Below, one piece after another: positions 25,483-34,399 of a stretch of DNA of 64,000 nt (positions are counted from its first letter, which is position 1; each line of letters starts with the position of its first letter). The translations under genes were made by a program, and so were the position numbers. Below the pieces are notes generated by a model. That model was not told the DNA's origin. It saw only the letters and a program-made list of their open reading frames with translations, and made no database searches. The DNA comes from Amycolatopsis vancoresmycina (lineage in GTDB: Bacteria; Actinomycetota; Actinomycetes; Mycobacteriales; Pseudonocardiaceae). The stretch covers positions 1-64,000 of the forward strand of contig NZ_JNYY01000008.1 of assembly GCF_000716785.1 (NCBI RefSeq), read 5' to 3'.

Positions 25483-28455
25483 GTGCTGCGGGTTTCGCTG
25501 CTGGGCGAGCAGGTGATCGCCGACGACGCGACCGGTGCCGTGCTGACGCGGTCGCCGCGGTCGGTCGCGCTGGTGGCCTACCTCGTCGTGCACGCCGGCC
25601 TGGCGCAGCCGCGCCGCGTGATCGCCGGGCTGTTCTGGCCGGACTCGACCGACGCGCAGGCGCTGACCAACCTGCGCCGCGAGCTGCACCAGCTGCGCCA
25701 GGTGCTGGGCGAACTGCCGTCCCTGGTCGTCACGGGGCGGGACCTCTGCTGGCGTGACACGCCGTCGAGCCGGGTGGACGTGCGGGAGTTCGACACCGCC
25801 CGCCGGGCCGCGCTGGCCGCCGGGGACGCCGCCCACGTCCTCGCCGGTGCCCAGGCCGCGCTCGCCGCCTACCGCGGCGACCTGCTGCCGGGCCTGGCCG
25901 ACGACTGGGTCCTCGCCGCCCGCGCCGAGCTGGACCGCCAGTGCGTCGAGCTGTGCGACCTGATCTGCCGGACGCCGGGCGACAGCGCCACCGCGCTGGC
26001 CGCCGCCCGCCGCCGGATCCGGCTGCGCCCGCTGGAGGAGACCGGCTACCGGACCCTGATGCGGCTGCAGGCCGACGCCGGTGACCGGGCGGGCGCGGTG
26101 AGCACCTACCACCGGTGCGCGTCGGTCCTCGAACGCGAGCTCGGGGTCGGGCCCGCCGAGCCGACCCGCGCGGCACTGCGCCGGCTCCTCGCCCGGTCCG
26201 AGCCCGACGTCCGGCGGGCGGCGGCGCCCGGGCTCGTCGGCCGGGACGCCGAACTGGCCCGCCTCAGCGAAGCCTGGCGCACGGCCGCGGCGGGCCGCGC
26301 GGGGGTCGTGCTCGTCCGGGGCGACGCCGGGGTCGGCAAGACGCGGCTGGTCACCGAGCTGGCCGGGCTGGCGCGGGCGGCGGGCGCCGTCGTGGCCACC
26401 GGCCGGTGCTTCGGCTCGGCGGGCCGGCTCCCGCTGGCCCCGGTGGCCGACTGGCTGCGCACCCCCGGGGTGCAGCGGGCGGCGGCGTCGCTGGACCCGG
26501 TGTGGCGCGCCGAGGTCGAGCGGCTGCTGCCGGCCTCGCCGCCGGTCGCGGGCGGGCACCCGACGGTCGACGCGTGGCAGCGCCTGCGGTTCTTCGAGGG
26601 GCTGGCCCGGGCGCTCACCGCCGGCGGGCGGCCGGTCCTGCTGGTGCTCGACAACGCGCAGTGGTGCGACGAAGAGACGAGCGCGTTCGTCACCTTCTGC
26701 CTCGGGCTCCGCCCGGACGCGCCGCTGCTGGTCGCCGCGACGCTGCGCGACGGGGGCGCCGAAACGTGGCTCACCCAGCTGCGCGACGACGGCAAGCTGA
26801 CCGAGCTGCCCCTGCGGCCGTTCGACGCCGACGGCACGGCCCGCCTCGGCGAAGCGGTCGCCGGGCGCCCGCTGTCCGCATCGGACCGAACCCTGCTGCA
26901 CGCGGCCACCGGCGGCTTCCCGCTGTACGTCGTGGAAGCCCTGCGCACCGGCGCCCCGCCGGCCGGACGGCTGTCCGGGGTGCTGCGGGCCCGGCTCGAA
27001 CAGCCCGGCCCGGCCGCCAGGGAGGTCGCCGGGCTGGCCGCCGCGGCCGGTCGCGACTGCACCCTGGAGCTGCTCACCGAGGCGAGCGACCTGGACGCGG
27101 ACACCGTCGTCGACGCGGTCGACGAGCTGTGGCGCCGCCGGATCCTGCGCGAGGTCGGCGGTGGCTACGACTTCACCCACGACCTACTGCGCGACGCGGC
27201 CTACCAGCAGGTCAGCCCGCCGCGCCGGTGGCTGCTCCACCGGCGGCTGGCCCAGGGCATGGAGCTGCTGCACGCCGCCGACCCGGACGCCGTCGCCGCG
27301 CAGCTGGCCGAGCAGTACGCCCGTGGCGGCCGCCCGGACCGCGCGGTCGAGCACTACCAGCGGGCCGCGGCCGTCGCCGCGCGCACCTTCGCCCACGCCG
27401 AAGCGATCCGGCTGCTGAAGGAGGCGCTGACGCTGGTCCGCGCGCGCCCGCCGAGCGGCAACCGCGACCGCGCGGAGCTCGCCGTCCTCGAAGCGCTCGC
27501 CGGGCCGCTCAACGCCCACCAGGGCTACTCCTCCCCCGAGCTGCAGCGCACCCTGGAGCGGTCGCTCGCGCTCGCGGAAGCCGTGGGCAGCAAGGATTCC
27601 GCGCTGACGGCGTTGCTGGAGCTGTGGTCGTCCCGGTTCGTCCAGGGCCGGACCGCGCTGGCGCACGAATCGGCCGAACGCGCGCTCACGCTGGTCGCCC
27701 CCGGCACGAACCCGGCGCTGAGCGGTTCGGCCCACTTCATCGTCGCGGGCTCGTCGGTGAGCCTGGGCCGCCCGGCCGAGGGACTGCGGCACTTCGAGCT
27801 GGGCGCCGAGCGCACGCGCGGCGCGTCGACGTGGCCGATCGGCACCCGCCCGGACATCCACGGCCCGGCCTGGGCGGCGCACGCCCACTGGCTGCTCGGG
27901 CACGACGCCGCGGCGGTGGCGAGCAGCACCGAAGCCGTCGAGCGGGCCCGCGCGGCGAGCCACCCGTACAGCCTCACCATCGCTTTGGCCTACGCGGCGA
28001 TCACCCACCAGCTGCGGGGCGACCGGCCGTCGCTGTCGGCGGCCGTGGCGGAGCTGCACGAGCTGTGCGGCCGGTACGGGTTCGCCTACTACCGGGAGTG
28101 GGCGCTGGTGCTGGGCGGCTGGACGCACGGCGGCGCGGCCGGGCTGGCCGCGGCCCAGGACGGCGTCGCACACCTCAAGGCCGAGGGCTCGTTCGCCCGG
28201 ATGCCGTACTGGCTGACGCTGGTGGCCGAGCTGTCGGCGCCGGAGGCGGCCCGCGCGACGCTGGACGCGGCCCTCGCGGCCGGAGAGGCCCGCGACGACC
28301 GGTGGTGGCTGCCGGAGGTGCTGCGGCGACGGGCCGCGCACGACCCCGACCCGGTGCCGCGCCTGCGGGCCGCCGCGGAGCTGGCCCGCGCGCAGGACAG
28401 CGTCGCCCTGCTGCGGCGCTGCGAAGCGGATCTGGCCGTCACGCAGCCGTCCTGA
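25483..28455 (+). CDS. SARP-type regulator with AAA/STAND ATPase and TPR-like repeats
   Basis: 990 residues. The N-terminal winged-helix (about 1-90, RSPRSVALVAYLVVHAGLAQ) is followed by a BTAD domain (about 95-240). An ATPase module has Walker A RGDAGVGKTRLV near 280 and Walker B VLLVLDNAQW near 388. Helical TPR-like repeats fill the C-terminus (SAHFIVAGSSVSLGRPAEGL). This is the layout of large AfsR-like activators of secondary metabolism or stress genes. The initiator is GTG at 25483. The flavoprotein gene downstream carries an 11-bp-period direct repeat at its promoter, making it the likeliest target. Confidence 0.9.
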   Translation: MLRVSLLGEQVIADDATGAVLTRSPRSVALVAYLVVHAGLAQPRRVIAGLFWPDSTDAQALTNLRRELHQLRQVLGELPSLVVTGRDLCWRDTPSSRVDVREFDTARRAALAAGDAAHVLAGAQAALAAYRGDLLPGLADDWVLAARAELDRQCVELCDLICRTPGDSATALAAARRRIRLRPLEETGYRTLMRLQADAGDRAGAVSTYHRCASVLERELGVGPAEPTRAALRRLLARSEPDVRRAAAPGLVGRDAELARLSEAWRTAAAGRAGVVLVRGDAGVGKTRLVTELAGLARAAGAVVATGRCFGSAGRLPLAPVADWLRTPGVQRAAASLDPVWRAEVERLLPASPPVAGGHPTVDAWQRLRFFEGLARALTAGGRPVLLVLDNAQWCDEETSAFVTFCLGLRPDAPLLVAATLRDGGAETWLTQLRDDGKLTELPLRPFDADGTARLGEAVAGRPLSASDRTLLHAATGGFPLYVVEALRTGAPPAGRLSGVLRARLEQPGPAAREVAGLAAAAGRDCTLELLTEASDLDADTVVDAVDELWRRRILREVGGGYDFTHDLLRDAAYQQVSPPRRWLLHRRLAQGMELLHAADPDAVAAQLAEQYARGGRPDRAVEHYQRAAAVAARTFAHAEAIRLLKEALTLVRARPPSGNRDRAELAVLEALAGPLNAHQGYSSPELQRTLERSLALAEAVGSKDSALTALLELWSSRFVQGRTALAHESAERALTLVAPGTNPALSGSAHFIVAGSSVSLGRPAEGLRHFELGAERTRGASTWPIGTRPDIHGPAWAAHAHWLLGHDAAAVASSTEAVERARAASHPYSLTIALAYAAITHQLRGDRPSLSAAVAELHELCGRYGFAYYREWALVLGGWTHGGAAGLAAAQDGVAHLKAEGSFARMPYWLTLVAELSAPEAARATLDAALAAGEARDDRWWLPEVLRRRAAHDPDPVPRLRAAAELARAQDSVALLRRCEADLAVTQPS

Positions 28456-28461
28456 ACGGAC

Positions 28462-28493
28462 CGAACGCTTCGCGAACGCCCGCTGCCTACGTT
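28462..28493 (+). promoter_or_regulatory. SARP-type direct-repeat operator and promoter
   Basis: CGAACGC at 28462-28468 is repeated exactly at 28473-28479, an 11-bp period with a 4-base spacer (TTCG). A third partial copy (GAACGG, 28454) lies just upstream. Eight bases after the second repeat is TACGTT (28488-28493), a plausible -10. Heptamer repeats with 11-bp period ending 8 bp before the -10 is the known SARP arrangement. A 33-base leader with GAGAGGGG leads to the ATG at 28527. Confidence 0.65.
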
Positions 28494-28526
28494 CGCCTCG
28501 AACCGGAAACCTCCGAGAGGGGCACC

Positions 28527-29915
28527 ATGACCACCACCGCGTTGCCGCACGAACAACTGGCCGCCACGCTGCGCGGCACACTCGTCACACCGGCGGACCC
28601 GGGCTACGACGAAGCCCGAGCGGTCTACAACGCCATGATCGACAAACACCCGGCGGCGATCGCCTACTGCCGCGACGCGGCCGACGTGGTGGCCTGCGTC
28701 CGCTACGGCCGCGACCACGGCCTGGACCTGGCGGTCCGCGGCGGCGGCCACAACGCGGGCGGCCTGGGCGTCGCCGACGACGCGCTGGTCATCGACCTGT
28801 CGAACCTCCGCAGCACCACGGTCGACCCGGTGCACCACACGGTCCGCGCGGACGCCGGCTGCACGTGGGGCGACGTCGACCACGCCACGGTGGCGTTCGG
28901 CATGGCAACCCCATCGGGCATCGTGGCATCGACTGGAGTGGCGGGCCTGACCCTGGGCGGCGGCATCGGCTACCTGGCCCGCAGGTTCGGCCTGACGATC
29001 GACAATCTGCTGGCCGCGGACGTCGTCCTGGCGGACGGCTCGTTCGTCCAGGCATCGGAGTCGTCCCACCCGGACCTGTTTTGGGCCCTGCGCGGCGGCG
29101 GCGGCAACTTCGGCGTGGTGACATCGTTCACGTTCCGCTGCCACGACATCGGCGAGCACGGCTCGGTGATCGCCGGCCCGGTCCTCTACGACCTGGCCGA
29201 CACCCCGGAGGTGCTGCGCTGGTACCGCGAGCTCCTGCCATCCCTGCCGGAGGAGCTCAACGGCTGGTTCGGCCTCCTGACGGTACCCCCGGCCCCACCG
29301 TTCCCCGAGCACCTGTGGGGCCGCAAGGCGTGCGGCATCGTGTGGTGCTACACGGGAGCGCACGCGAAGGCGGACGAGGTCCTGGCCCCGGTCCGCGACT
29401 TCGGCGCACCATTGCTGGTGGGCCTGCAGGAGATGCCGTACACGGCGCTGCAGGGAGCATTCGACGCCCTGTACCCAGCGGGCCTGCAGTGGTATTGGCG
29501 AGCGGACGTGTTCCACGAGATCTCGGACGCAGCAATCGAAATCCACCTGAAGCACGGCGAGGCACTGCCGACAATGCATTCGTCGATGCACCTGTACCCG
29601 ATCGACGGAGCGGCAGCCAGGGTATCCCCGGACGCAACGGCATTCCCCCACCGAGAAGGCGGCTGGTCAGGAGTGATCGTCGGAGTGGACCCAGCCCCGG
29701 AGAACGCTGAAGCGATCGCCCAATGGACACGCAACTACTGGGAGGAGCTGCACCCGACATCAGCAGGCGGAGCGTACGTGAACTTCATGATGGAGGAGGG
29801 CCAAGACCGGGTGAAAGCGTCCTACCGAGGCAACTACGAGAGACTGGCAGCGGTGAAGCACCGGTACGACCCGGAAAACGTGTTCCACATCAACCAGAAC
29901 ATCCACCCGAAGTAA
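28527..29915 (+). CDS. FAD-linked oxidoreductase, berberine-bridge-enzyme family
   Basis: 462 residues. The PCMH-type FAD domain shows DLAVRGGGHNAGGLG with the His (about residue 75) that usually carries covalent FAD. GIVASTGVAGLTLGGGIGYL is the second FAD segment; the Cys used for bicovalent attachment in some members is not present there. The C-terminal BBE segment is YRGNYERLAAVKHRYDPENV then FHINQNI. Such enzymes oxidise sugars, alkaloids or polyketides; the substrate is unknown. Third-position A becomes common toward the 3' end, the start of a composition island. Likely SARP-controlled. Confidence 0.9.
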   Translation: MTTTALPHEQLAATLRGTLVTPADPGYDEARAVYNAMIDKHPAAIAYCRDAADVVACVRYGRDHGLDLAVRGGGHNAGGLGVADDALVIDLSNLRSTTVDPVHHTVRADAGCTWGDVDHATVAFGMATPSGIVASTGVAGLTLGGGIGYLARRFGLTIDNLLAADVVLADGSFVQASESSHPDLFWALRGGGGNFGVVTSFTFRCHDIGEHGSVIAGPVLYDLADTPEVLRWYRELLPSLPEELNGWFGLLTVPPAPPFPEHLWGRKACGIVWCYTGAHAKADEVLAPVRDFGAPLLVGLQEMPYTALQGAFDALYPAGLQWYWRADVFHEISDAAIEIHLKHGEALPTMHSSMHLYPIDGAAARVSPDATAFPHREGGWSGVIVGVDPAPENAEAIAQWTRNYWEELHPTSAGGAYVNFMMEEGQDRVKASYRGNYERLAAVKHRYDPENVFHINQNIHPK

Positions 29916-29992
29916 AAAAACGGGCAGCCAACAGCACCAAGCAACAACAGGAAAACCCAGACCCCCCGCAACCCCGATCCGAAGCCAGAACA

Positions 29993-30050
29993 CGGGCGGC
30001 GGCGGTTTGTCAAGGCACGCTTTCCCGCCTTGACAAACCGCCGCCGCCCG
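29993..30050. terminator. 24-bp perfect hairpin between convergent genes
   Basis: 29993-30016 is the exact reverse complement of 30027-30050, loop ACGCTTTCCC. It lies 77 bases after the flavoprotein stop and 40 bases before the convergent glutamine-synthetase-like stop, so it can serve both transcripts. The remaining 175-base gap has no gene and is A/C-rich on the plus strand. Confidence 0.75.
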
Positions 30051-30090
30051 TAGTCACAATCAGGCTTCGGGGTTGTAAAACGGAAGAAAT

Positions 30091-31395
30091 TCACGACCGC
30101 AGAGCACCACGCAACCGCTGCCAGTCAGTAACAGAATCCAGCCCAGCAGAAATCTCCTCACCAAGCAAAGCCTCAAGCTGACCACCAACATCACCCCCCA
30201 GCAACTCCCCAACCCGCGGAAGCAACGACAGAGCCTCCCAAGGCGACCCAGCCAGCGACCCCACCACCACCCCCGGCTCAGGAGGAGCGAGATCCTCCTC
30301 CAACCCAAACCGCCCAGCAGCAAGCAAAGCAGCAACAACAAGATGCGGCTGAGCATCACTCCCGGCAAACCGAAACTCCAACCGAGGAGAGGAGGAAGGC
30401 CCAGCAACCCTAACCGAAGCGGTCCGATCGTCATACCCCCACCGAACCTCCCGCGGAGAGAACGGAGCAGTCCGCAACCGAACATAGCTGTTCCAGGTAG
30501 GAGCCCAAACAGCAGTCAACGCCCGAGCATCCCGAAGCACACCAGCAAGAAACCCACCCAGCAGATCCGGCTCCGAACCATCCACAGCAGACAAAGACAA
30601 GTGCACATGCCCCGACGAACCCTGCCCAACCTCAGGCGCAGCAAGGTAATCAGCGGTAACACCATGCCGCCCCGCAACCCGCCGAACAAGAAGCTGCTGC
30701 AGAAGAACATCATCACAAGCAGCAAGAGCATCCCGATGCCGCAGCACGATCTCATACTGCCCCGGATGACACTCGGCACGAGCGCTCTCCACACCCAGCC
30801 CGGCATCATCCAAAGCAACCCGCAGATCACGAAGCAACGGCATCAACCGCTCGGTCCCACCAAGAGCGTAGTCGACACCATGCGAGGTAAGAGGCCCGTC
30901 AGCATCCCGAAAAACGACCTCGTGCTCGATCCCCACGGAAGGAACCAACCCCAGCCCCTCCAAAGCCGCCAGCTGCCCCCGCAGCACCTCACGCGGAGCA
31001 AGCTCGGCAGCAGCCCCTGACGGCCATTCGGCATCGCACACAACAGCCCAGGTCCGATCCCCCAGCGGAACCGCCGAAGCAGCATCCACCCGCACCCTCA
31101 GATCGCCGAACCCTTCCAGATATCCACCCAGCACCCCGGCCGCAGGCAGCGGATCCCGCGACGGCGTCCACGCGAAAACATAGCTGCAGACGCCATAACC
31201 CTCATCAAGCACCGAAGCGGCAAACGGCGCAGCAACCTCGACCGCGGCGAACCGCGCATGCGGATCGGGCACGAGCAGGAGAAGCCGGGCACCGTCCTCG
31301 GCAAGCACCCCGCGCAGCACCCCCTCACCCGCCGCGGCCGCCGCACGCCGAGCGGCAAGGGACCGCGGCCCAGCAGGCCGCGCGAACGCCGTCAC
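30091..31395 (-). CDS. Glutamine-synthetase family ligase at the end of a siderophore operon
   Basis: 434 residues. An N-terminal beta-grasp region (about 1-115) precedes the GS catalytic domain. Metal and glutamate ligands of GSI are all recognisable: GIEHEVVF (about 156-163), ECHPGQYEIVL, SSGHVHLSLS, PTWNSYVRLR, DDRTASVRVAG and LEFRFAGSDAQPHL. It should therefore be an active ATP-dependent carboxylate-amine ligase, probably gamma-glutamylating or otherwise amidating an amine, rather than housekeeping GlnA. GTG at 31395 overlaps the NIS synthetase stop as GTGA. Codons ending in T/G are much more common than in its operon partners, suggesting a different history. Confidence 0.85.
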   Translation of the reverse strand: MTAFARPAGPRSLAARRAAAAAGEGVLRGVLAEDGARLLLLVPDPHARFAAVEVAAPFAASVLDEGYGVCSYVFAWTPSRDPLPAAGVLGGYLEGFGDLRVRVDAASAVPLGDRTWAVVCDAEWPSGAAAELAPREVLRGQLAALEGLGLVPSVGIEHEVVFRDADGPLTSHGVDYALGGTERLMPLLRDLRVALDDAGLGVESARAECHPGQYEIVLRHRDALAACDDVLLQQLLVRRVAGRHGVTADYLAAPEVGQGSSGHVHLSLSAVDGSEPDLLGGFLAGVLRDARALTAVWAPTWNSYVRLRTAPFSPREVRWGYDDRTASVRVAGPSSSPRLEFRFAGSDAQPHLVVAALLAAGRFGLEEDLAPPEPGVVVGSLAGSPWEALSLLPRVGELLGGDVGGQLEALLGEEISAGLDSVTDWQRLRGALRS

Positions 31396-33119
31396 CACGC
31401 CCCACCAGGATCCGCCGAGTGCAGCGGATTCGGCACCCGGCCCCAGCGAACGTCGAACTCGTCGTCCCGCTCCACCTTGTCGAAGCCCTGCCCGGCGAAG
31501 TGTTCCCGGTTCAGCGTCACCCGCTCGACATCCGGCGCGAACAGGCGGCAAGCATCGAAGCGCGCAGCCACATCCGGGTTCTCGTCGCGGTAGCGGCGGA
31601 CGACTTCCCTGACCGGCGCCCAGAAAGCGGCCCGCGCCAGGCCGAGTTCGTCGAGCAGCAGCTCGGCCCAGAACCGGAACTGCCCGGAGAACACCGAGCT
31701 GAACAGCGACTGGGCCAGCAGGTGCGCGGGCCAGCGCAGCATGTCCGCCGCAGCCTCGGGCGGAAGGGACGCGTAGCTGTCGAGCTGCTCGTCGAGCAGG
31801 TCGACACCCTGCGCGAAGTCCTTGATCAGCACCCGCTGCGGGAACCCGGCGGGATCGACGACGAGGATGAGGTTCTGGCCGTGCGGGCAGAACCCGACGC
31901 CGTGGCGCAGCAGCCACTGCAGCAGCGGCGTGAGCAGCAGGTCGAACAGCCGCGTCAGCCACGCCACCGCGTCCCCGCCGCCGATCAGGTGCGCCAGCAC
32001 AGAGACGCCGTCGGGCCCGCGGTAGGGCAGCGCGGCGAACGAGATCGCGCGCTCCCCCGGCGGCAGCGGTTCGCGCCACAGCGCACCGAGGGTCTCGTGG
32101 AACCGGTACGGCAGCTCCTCGAGGTGCCCGAACAGCGGGTGCTTGACCGACACGCTCGCGACCTCGCCGAGCAGCCCGAACCGGTACTTCTCGCCGAGCA
32201 GCGGGTCGGCGGCGCTGATCCGGCGCAGCCACGACGTCACCGACGGCCCGGCGAGCGTCGCCGCGGAGTTGAGCCCGCGGTAGACGAGCGTGTTCCGCAC
32301 CGAAACGGCGGTCTTGACGTCGTGGCGGCCCGGCGTGCTCACGTTGGCCAGTGTCCGGACCGTCTGGTGCGGCCGGTAGGCGTCGGCGCTCTCGCCGAGG
32401 TCGATCACGACGCCGGTGGCGAGCTCGGCGGCGTAGAGCGTGCCGACGATTTCGTCGGCCTGCCACGGGTGCACGGGCACCCAGACGTAGTCCTCGGGCG
32501 CCTTCGCGGCGAATTCCGCGCGCTGCTCGCCGAGTTCGGCGTCCAGCAGCGCGTCCCGGCTCAGGTCGCCGACGCAGCGGAACTCGGCGTGGGCGGGGTG
32601 GACGGCGAACCAGCGCAGCCGCAGGCCGGCCCCGGCCTCCGGCGCGTACCGGGCGCGGTCGGCGGCGGAGAACCCGACCCGGCCCTTGTTGAGCACCAGC
32701 CGCGGGTGGCCGGCGAGGTGACCGTCGGCGAGATTGTAGTCCATTGTGGACAACGCGGCCGCGGTCGGCGCGCGGCGCAGGCGGGTGGCTTCGTTGGTGA
32801 CCGTCGCGGTCAGCTCGGCCAGGACGTCCGCCAGCCGCAGGCCGCCGAGTCCCAGGACCGCGCGGGCGTCGACGACGAGGGTGCGCGGATCGGTGACCGG
32901 CGCACCGAGGCGGCGCGCGCTGCCCGGTTCCACCGTCCACGCCTCGAAGGCGCCGCGCCGGGCGCGGAAGGTGTAGGTGACGCCGTCCGGGAGGTCCAGC
33001 CGGTAGCCGTCGCCGTCGGCGACCGGCTCCAGCATGTGCTCGTAGGACAGCTCGCCGAGCATCTTGTGCGTGATCAGGGCGCCGGCCGCGCGCCAGGCGG
33101 CCGCCTCATCCAGGGTCAC
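31392..33119 (-). CDS. IucA/IucC family NIS siderophore synthetase
   Basis: 575 residues, the usual length for NRPS-independent siderophore synthetases. ATP/acid-binding segments include ADGHLAGHPRLVLNKGRVGF, VWVPVHPWQADEI, RTLANVSTPGRHDVKTAVSV and the C-terminal GVGFCPHGQNLILVV and VLIKDFAQGVDLL. The family adenylates a carboxylate (citrate, succinyl or similar) and joins it to an amine or hydroxylamine. It resembles the DesD/AcsD type, but subgroup and substrate cannot be fixed by eye. GTG at 33119 overlaps the hydroxylase stop (GTGA), and its own stop overlaps the GS-like gene. Confidence 0.92.
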   Translation of the reverse strand: MTLDEAAAWRAAGALITHKMLGELSYEHMLEPVADGDGYRLDLPDGVTYTFRARRGAFEAWTVEPGSARRLGAPVTDPRTLVVDARAVLGLGGLRLADVLAELTATVTNEATRLRRAPTAAALSTMDYNLADGHLAGHPRLVLNKGRVGFSAADRARYAPEAGAGLRLRWFAVHPAHAEFRCVGDLSRDALLDAELGEQRAEFAAKAPEDYVWVPVHPWQADEIVGTLYAAELATGVVIDLGESADAYRPHQTVRTLANVSTPGRHDVKTAVSVRNTLVYRGLNSAATLAGPSVTSWLRRISAADPLLGEKYRFGLLGEVASVSVKHPLFGHLEELPYRFHETLGALWREPLPPGERAISFAALPYRGPDGVSVLAHLIGGGDAVAWLTRLFDLLLTPLLQWLLRHGVGFCPHGQNLILVVDPAGFPQRVLIKDFAQGVDLLDEQLDSYASLPPEAAADMLRWPAHLLAQSLFSSVFSGQFRFWAELLLDELGLARAAFWAPVREVVRRYRDENPDVAARFDACRLFAPDVERVTLNREHFAGQGFDKVERDDEFDVRWGRVPNPLHSADPGGAW

Positions 33120-34399
33120 AGGTCCTCCAGGCCGAACGTGGTGAAGGCGGTGCGGTCGGGCAGCTCGTGCACGGTCCGGCCGCACACGGCGTTGAGGATC
33201 ACGGCCGCCCGCCAGGCGCCGAGACCGAGGTCGGGGGCACCGGGGCCGTGGGTGTGCCGCTCGGCGTTCTGCACGAACAGCGGCCCGGGCACGTCGAGGG
33301 CGACGCGGTAGCCGGCGTCGACGACCAGGCGGCCCCGCTGGTCGCGGTGGACGGCGTCGCCGAGCCCGGCCAGCAGCGGCCCGGTCGGCGTCTCCGCGTA
33401 CCCGGTGGCCGCGACGACGGCAGTGGTGCGCAGGGTGGCGCTGCGGCCCTGCTGCGCGTGCCGGACGCCGAGCTCGACCCCGCCGTCCACAGTGGACGCG
33501 GAGACGACCTCGACGCCGGGGGTCAGCACCGCGCCGGAGGGGCCGGTGATGCTGCGGCGGTAGAGCTCGTCGTGGATCGCGCCGATCGTTTCGGTGTCGA
33601 TGCCCTTGTACAGCTGCCACTGCGCGGGCAGCAGCCGGTCGCGGACGGCTTCCGGCAGGCCGTGGAAGTACGCGGTGTAGTCGGGGGTGAACTGCTCCAG
33701 CCCGAGTTTCGAGTACTCCATCGGCGCGAACGCCGGTGTCCTGGCCAGCCACCGCAAGCCGTCCAGAGTGGAGCGGGCGCGCAGCAGGTCGAGGACGACC
33801 TCGGCCCCGGACTGCCCGGAGCCGACCACCGTGACGCTCTCGGCGGCCAGCAGCGCGTTCCGGTGGGTCAGGTAGTCGGCCGAGTGCAGCACCGGGACGG
33901 CCGGATCGTCCACCAGCCCGCGCAGCGGCTCCGGGACCGACGGCACCGAGCCGACGCCCAGCACGACGGCGTCGGCGAGCACCGGCTCGGCCCCGGCGAC
34001 GGTCAGCTCGAACGCGGTCTCGGCGTCGTTCCAGCGGACGCCGGTGACCTCGTGGCCGAACCGGCACGACGGCAGCCGGGCGGCGGCCCAGCGGCCGTAG
34101 TCGTCGTATTCGGCGCGCGGCAGGTGGAACCGCTCGGCGAAGTAGAACGGCAGCAGCCGCCCGCGGTCGCGCAGGTAGCTGAGGAAGGAGAACGGGCTCG
34201 TCGGGTCGACCAGGGTGACGAGATCGGCCAGGAACGGCACCTGCAGCGTCGCCCCCTCGACCAGCAGGCCGGGGTGCCAGCGGAATTCCGGGCGCGCGTC
34301 GAAGAAGACCGCGTCCAGGCCGCCGACCGGGGCGGCGAGGGCCGCGAGCGAGAGGTTGAACGGTCCGATCCCGATGCCGGCGAGGTGGTGGTGCCTCAC
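33116..34399 (-). CDS. Lysine/ornithine/diamine N-monooxygenase (IucD/DesB-like)
   Basis: 427 residues, flavin-dependent N-hydroxylating monooxygenase. The FAD motif is AGIGIGPFNLSLAALA, the NADPH motif VTVVGSGQSGAEVVLDLL, and the C-terminal family motif AVVAATGY. TPAFAPMEYSKLGLEQFTPD and HTHGPGAPDLGLGAWRAAVI are typical of lysine and cadaverine hydroxylases. Following a decarboxylase in the operon, its substrate is more likely a diamine than an amino acid (inference). GTG at 34399 overlaps the decarboxylase stop as GTGA. Confidence 0.92.
   Translation of the reverse strand: MRHHHLAGIGIGPFNLSLAALAAPVGGLDAVFFDARPEFRWHPGLLVEGATLQVPFLADLVTLVDPTSPFSFLSYLRDRGRLLPFYFAERFHLPRAEYDDYGRWAAARLPSCRFGHEVTGVRWNDAETAFELTVAGAEPVLADAVVLGVGSVPSVPEPLRGLVDDPAVPVLHSADYLTHRNALLAAESVTVVGSGQSGAEVVLDLLRARSTLDGLRWLARTPAFAPMEYSKLGLEQFTPDYTAYFHGLPEAVRDRLLPAQWQLYKGIDTETIGAIHDELYRRSITGPSGAVLTPGVEVVSASTVDGGVELGVRHAQQGRSATLRTTAVVAATGYAETPTGPLLAGLGDAVHRDQRGRLVVDAGYRVALDVPGPLFVQNAERHTHGPGAPDLGLGAWRAAVILNAVCGRTVHELPDRTAFTTFGLEDL
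33485..33497 (-). repeat. GTCCACWGTGGAC palindrome inside the N-monooxygenase gene
   Basis: Encodes Ser-Thr-Val-Asp in VSASTVDGGVE using TCC-ACT-GTG-GAC. Near-matches occur 276 bases further right (33761, two mismatches) and in the neighbouring NIS synthetase (32739, one mismatch) and decarboxylase (34666, one mismatch). Confidence 0.8.

Noticed and set aside
31395..32940. N-terminal extension of the glutamine-synthetase-like frame reaching 32940
   Set aside because: The upstream part is the shadow of the NIS synthetase gene; the GTGA overlap at 31392-31395 gives the real start.
33119..34067. A longer NIS synthetase with an extra N-terminal (acyltransferase-like) domain
   Set aside because: The upstream frame is a low-complexity shadow of the hydroxylase gene and shows no acyltransferase motifs.
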